NCBI GenBank assembly: GCA_027346205.1
Contig: DAIESR010000054.1
Span: 1-17,843 of the forward strand
Direction of reading: 5' to 3'
Source: Beijerinckiaceae bacterium
GTDB lineage: Bacteria; Pseudomonadota; Alphaproteobacteria; Rhizobiales; Beijerinckiaceae
DNA length: 17,843 nucleotides
Shown: positions 15,338 through 17,843 of the stretch, one piece after another
Position numbering within the stretch: the first letter of the stretch is position 1
Layout: the number at the start of each line of letters is the position of its first letter
Notes under the pieces: model-generated
The model's database searches: none
Told to the model about the DNA's origin: nothing
What the model saw: only the letters and a program-made list of their open reading frames with translations
Made by a program: the position numbers and the translations under genes

Positions 15338-15366
15338 CGCGCGAGGTGTCTTCCATGGCTCGCGCG
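15338..15366 (-). terminator. Hairpin at the end of the cytochrome c gene
   Basis: CGCGCGAG (15338-15345) pairs perfectly over 8 bp with CTCGCGCG (15359-15366), with a 13-base loop. It starts at the base next to the cytochrome stop codon on the minus strand. An AT-rich stretch follows further on, but there is no immediate T run, so termination is likely rather than certain. Confidence 0.5.
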
Positions 15367-15753
15367 TCACTGTTCCAGCGTTTTGAGATAGGCGATGAAA
15401 TTCTCGATCTGATCCGGATCGAAGCGAAATTCGGGCATGGTCGGATGTCCAGTCCGAATGCCCTCACCGAGAGATTCCGCTAAATCCTCGACTGGATAGC
15501 GCAGATGCAGATCACGAAAGGGCGGTGCGATGGCGAGCGGGCTGGCACCGAACTTCTCGATGGCGTGGCAGCGTGCGCAATGTTCTTTTGCGAGGATGAA
15601 GCCCAATTTCGGGTTGCCCCTTTCATTCGTCTTGTCTTCGGTTTTGCTCCCTTGGGCTTTGTCTCCTTGGGCATGGGCGGCACCGACAAGGACGAGAAGC
15701 AAGGCCGCACAGCCGGCAAACCGGCCGACAGTCGAAATCAGGTTTCGTTTCAT
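15367..15753 (-). CDS. Small periplasmic class I cytochrome c
   Basis: The start at ATG 15753 gives 128 residues with a clean signal peptide (MKRN then a hydrophobic core, cut after AHA) and GGAG six bases upstream. A longer open frame to 15993 is arginine-rich shadow sequence. One heme is attached at C59-A-R-C62-H63, and the distal ligand is probably Met106 in HPTMPEF. A polar, Lys-rich linker (30-48) precedes the heme domain. The domain is about 80 residues, a mono-heme electron carrier of the c-551/c-552 size class. The partner cannot be told from sequence. Methanol dehydrogenases hand electrons to cytochromes c, but the distance to xoxF (3.6 kb, intervening genes) gives no real support for that pairing. 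Confidence 0.9.
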   Translation of the reverse strand: MKRNLISTVGRFAGCAALLLVLVGAAHAQGDKAQGSKTEDKTNERGNPKLGFILAKEHCARCHAIEKFGASPLAIAPPFRDLHLRYPVEDLAESLGEGIRTGHPTMPEFRFDPDQIENFIAYLKTLEQ

Positions 15754-15857
15754 GTCGGGCTCCATCAATACTATAGATCGAGATAGCGCCAGATTTGTTG
15801 TTGCTGGACCTTGATCCAAGTCAGCGGACATCATGATGGGGCGCGCGCCTGCGGCCT

Positions 15858-17045
15858 TCAACCGATGGCCGTAAGACGCGCGAATCCGGCGGCGAGATCT
15901 GTCTTGAGATCTTCGGTGTCTTCGAGGCCGATCGAAAAGCGCAGGCCAGGGCCGGGAGGATTCCAATGGGTCGCCGTGCGATAGCTCCGGCAATCGAAGG
16001 GAATGACGAGACTCTCATAGCCACCCCAGGAATAGCCCATGCCGAAGAGCGTGAGGCCATCGAGAAAGGCGGCGAGCGCCGCTTGCGAGCAAGGCGCGAG
16101 CAGCACGGAAAACAAGCCCGAGGCGCCGGTAAAGTCGCGCTTCCAGATTGCATGGCCGGGGCAGGTGGGCAGAGCCGGGTGCAGCACCTGCGCGACTTCC
16201 TTTCGGCCAGCGAGCCATTCGGCGATGATCAGGCCTTGCCGTTGCACCTCCCGCAGGCGCAATTCCATGCTGCGCAGGCCCCGCAGTGCCAGAAACACAT
16301 CCTCCGGCCCCGGGCACATGGCGAAAGCGTCATAGGTGGCGCGCAGCCGGCCGTACCAGGCCTCATTCGCGGAAACGAGGCCGAGAAGGAGGTCGGAATG
16401 GCCGGACAAATATTTGGTGCCGGCCTCGATCGCCATGTCTATGCCGAGCCGATGCGGCGACAGAAACAAAGGCGTCGCCCAGGTATTGTCGAGGATCGTA
16501 CAGAGGCCTTTGGCCTTGGCGACGGCGACGATCGCCGGAACATCCTGAATCTCGAAACTCTGCGAGCCTGGCGTCTCCAAAAACACGAGGCGCGTTTCGG
16601 GTCGCACGAGGGCTGCGATGTCGCCGCCGATCAAAGGATCGTAATAGGTCGTCGTGACGCCCATGCGGGCGAGCACCGTGTCGCAGAAGTGACGGGTAGG
16701 GCGATAGACGGAATCGGACACGAGAATATGATCGCCCGCTGTCACGGCGGTCAGCAGAGCGAGGGTGATGGCCGCGAGCCCGGATGGAGCGAGCACGGTG
16801 CCGGCCGCGTCGGCGATCTCTGTCCACGCGCTTTCCAGCGCTTCGGTCGTCGGCGTGCCAACCGTCCCATAGGCGAAGCGGGTGTTGCGTGCCAGAAGAT
16901 CCGCATAGGTCGGATAAAGCACGGTGGAGCCACGATAGATCGGCGTGTTGACAAAGCCGTAATTCTCGAACGGATGCCGGCCCGCATGGACGAGCTTCGT
17001 CCGATTGTGGAGATTTCTGCGCCCTTCGGGGGTGGTTTTCGTCAT
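15858..17045 (-). CDS. metC: Cystathionine beta-lyase
   Basis: This cytoplasmic PLP enzyme splits cystathionine into homocysteine, pyruvate and ammonia in methionine synthesis. The protein is 395 residues, normal for the Cys/Met metabolism PLP family. The cofactor lysine is Lys211 in GTKYLSGHSD, with Asp186 of LDNTWATP contacting the pyridine nitrogen. APSGLAAITLALL near 86-98 binds the phosphate. TPIYRGSTVLYPTY at the N-terminus and the C-terminal MGYSWGGYESL (the family SxGG site, which sets substrate choice) fit the lyase branch better than cystathionine gamma-synthase. It is transcribed away from the amino-acid transporter gene at 17340, a neighbourhood known from Rhizobium (metC beside aap). 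The two starts are 294 bp apart. Confidence 0.93.
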   Translation of the reverse strand: MTKTTPEGRRNLHNRTKLVHAGRHPFENYGFVNTPIYRGSTVLYPTYADLLARNTRFAYGTVGTPTTEALESAWTEIADAAGTVLAPSGLAAITLALLTAVTAGDHILVSDSVYRPTRHFCDTVLARMGVTTTYYDPLIGGDIAALVRPETRLVFLETPGSQSFEIQDVPAIVAVAKAKGLCTILDNTWATPLFLSPHRLGIDMAIEAGTKYLSGHSDLLLGLVSANEAWYGRLRATYDAFAMCPGPEDVFLALRGLRSMELRLREVQRQGLIIAEWLAGRKEVAQVLHPALPTCPGHAIWKRDFTGASGLFSVLLAPCSQAALAAFLDGLTLFGMGYSWGGYESLVIPFDCRSYRTATHWNPPGPGLRFSIGLEDTEDLKTDLAAGFARLTAIG

Positions 17046-17236
17046 TGTGCCATCCGGATCTGCGAGAGAATCAACCGCGGGAGCGGTGCCACTGCCGTGT
17101 TTGTGTGCCGGGCCTTATCATGCGATCAGGCTTTGCGCCGGCTCGCCAAGCGGGCAAGGTGATGCCCGCAGTTCATTGGGCCCTGATCATTAACTTTACT
17201 TTACCCGATTCGAGCCGTGTTGGCGCCCAGCATGGC

Positions 17237-17266
17237 TTGACCGTTGCCATGACAGGCTCTTGTAAT
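17237..17266 (+). promoter_or_regulatory. Candidate sigma-70-type promoter for the aapJ-like gene
   Basis: TTGACC (17237-17242) matches the -35 box in five of six bases and TGTAAT (17261-17266) matches the -10 box in five of six, with an 18-base spacer. Transcription would start near 17273, leaving a leader of about 65 bases before the ATG. Confidence 0.45.
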
Positions 17267-17339
17267 CGCCTGCCGCGACTGGAACGGCCCGGTTGCTGTG
17301 TAGAGCCGCCCGGGCGCGCCGAAAATGCTTGGAGTCGTC

Positions 17340-17843
17340 ATGTCAGTGAAAAGCTCAGCATGGAGAATTTTGTTTCTTGCGATTGCGGCCATCGGCTTTG
17401 GCATCGCGGCGGCCAAGGCGGGGACGCTCGACCAGGTCAAGGCGCGGGGCTATTTGATCTGCGGCTCCAATCCCGGCCTTGCCGGCTTCGGCCTTCCTGA
17501 CAGCAATGGCAAATGGACGGGTTTCGATGTCGATTATTGCCGTGCCATCGCTGCGGCGATTTTCAATGATCCGACCAAAGTGAAATTCGTGCCTTTGACG
17601 GCGAAGAACCGTTTCACGGCGCTACAATCAGGTGAGATCGACGTTCTGTCCCACAATACGACTTGGACGCAGTCGCGCGAGGCGGGGCAGGGCATTCTCT
17701 TCACGGCCATCAATTTTTACGACGGGCAAGCCTTCATGGTGCATCGGAAGCTCAATATTTCCTCCGTGCTCGAATTGTCCGGCGCCTCGATTTGCGTCCA
17801 ACAGGGCACGACGACGGAACTCAATCTCGCGGATTATTTTCAT
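17340..17843 (+). CDS. aapJ: Amino-acid ABC transporter substrate-binding protein (AapJ/BztA-like), 3' end outside window
   Basis: The first 168 codons of a family 3 periplasmic binding protein are present; the usual length is about 340. A signal peptide (hydrophobic core LFLAIAAIGFGIAA, cut near AKA) is followed by GTLDQVKARGYLICGSNPG, then GFDVDYCRAIAAAIF, LTAKNRFTALQSGEIDVL and the NTTWTQSREAG segment typical of the general L-amino-acid binders AapJ and BztA. ATG 17340 is chosen because GGAG lies five bases upstream; an in-frame ATG at 17325 is possible. If the operon is conventional, permease genes aapQ and aapM and the ATPase aapP should follow to the right. It is divergent from metC. 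Confidence 0.9.
   Translation, partial: MSVKSSAWRILFLAIAAIGFGIAAAKAGTLDQVKARGYLICGSNPGLAGFGLPDSNGKWTGFDVDYCRAIAAAIFNDPTKVKFVPLTAKNRFTALQSGEIDVLSHNTTWTQSREAGQGILFTAINFYDGQAFMVHRKLNISSVLELSGASICVQQGTTTELNLADYFH

Noticed and set aside
15753-15993. 80-residue N-terminal extension of the cytochrome c reading frame
   Set aside because: The extension is Arg-rich, precedes a perfect signal peptide, and the internal ATG has a good GGAG site.
15966-17162. 398-codon plus-strand frame antisense to metC
   Set aside because: metC is unmistakable on the other strand; this frame has no recognisable domain and shadow-like composition.

Overview
The window is GC-rich, densely coded DNA from an alphaproteobacterium. 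The best guess is a methylotrophic member of the Hyphomicrobiales (Beijerinckiaceae or Methylocystaceae type). This rests on a lanthanide-type methanol dehydrogenase (XoxF), a TtuD/GckA-type glycerate 2-kinase, a metC gene divergent from an aapJ-type gene (a neighbourhood familiar from rhizobia), and intergenic palindromic elements of the kind scattered through rhizobial genomes. The family-level placement is inference.

Layout. 1-3604, minus strand: a possible gene fragment at the left edge, an exported S10 serine carboxypeptidase-like enzyme, and a membrane histidine kinase with no response regulator in view. 3605-4357: a decayed glutathione S-transferase gene, a palindromic repeat and a tandem duplication of a translation start. 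4358-6051, plus strand: a metallo-beta-lactamase-fold hydrolase overlapping an iron-sulfur uracil-DNA-glycosylase-family gene, then a 72-residue conserved-type small protein. 6061-7058, minus strand: a TerC-family membrane protein and a collapsed pyroglutamyl-peptidase pseudogene. 7059-7825: a non-coding stretch with a mosaic palindromic element, then a lone STAS protein. 7887-9419, minus strand: a Rieske plus FAD/NAD reductase fusion. 9936-11762, plus strand: xoxF, closed by a 13-bp hairpin shared with the convergent glycerate kinase gene (11838-13115). 13307-15753, minus strand: a 76-residue unknown protein, an Rrf2 regulator with four cysteines, an unknown membrane-anchored helical protein and a small periplasmic cytochrome c. 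15858-17045, minus strand: cystathionine beta-lyase. From 17340, plus strand: an amino-acid ABC transporter binding protein that runs off the right edge.

How it fits together. XoxF oxidises methanol in the periplasm, and glycerate kinase supplies 2-phosphoglycerate in the serine cycle. The small cytochrome c is a conceivable electron carrier, but nothing links it to XoxF. No xoxG or xoxJ lies beside xoxF. The rest is housekeeping or unlinked accessory content. I see no CRISPR array, transposase, phage gene, tRNA or rRNA, and no convincing new multi-gene system. The most unusual content is small-scale: two gene remnants reduced to end fragments, a duplicated ribosome-binding site plus start codon, a 22-bp-phased direct repeat upstream of xoxF, and a few unrecognised small proteins.
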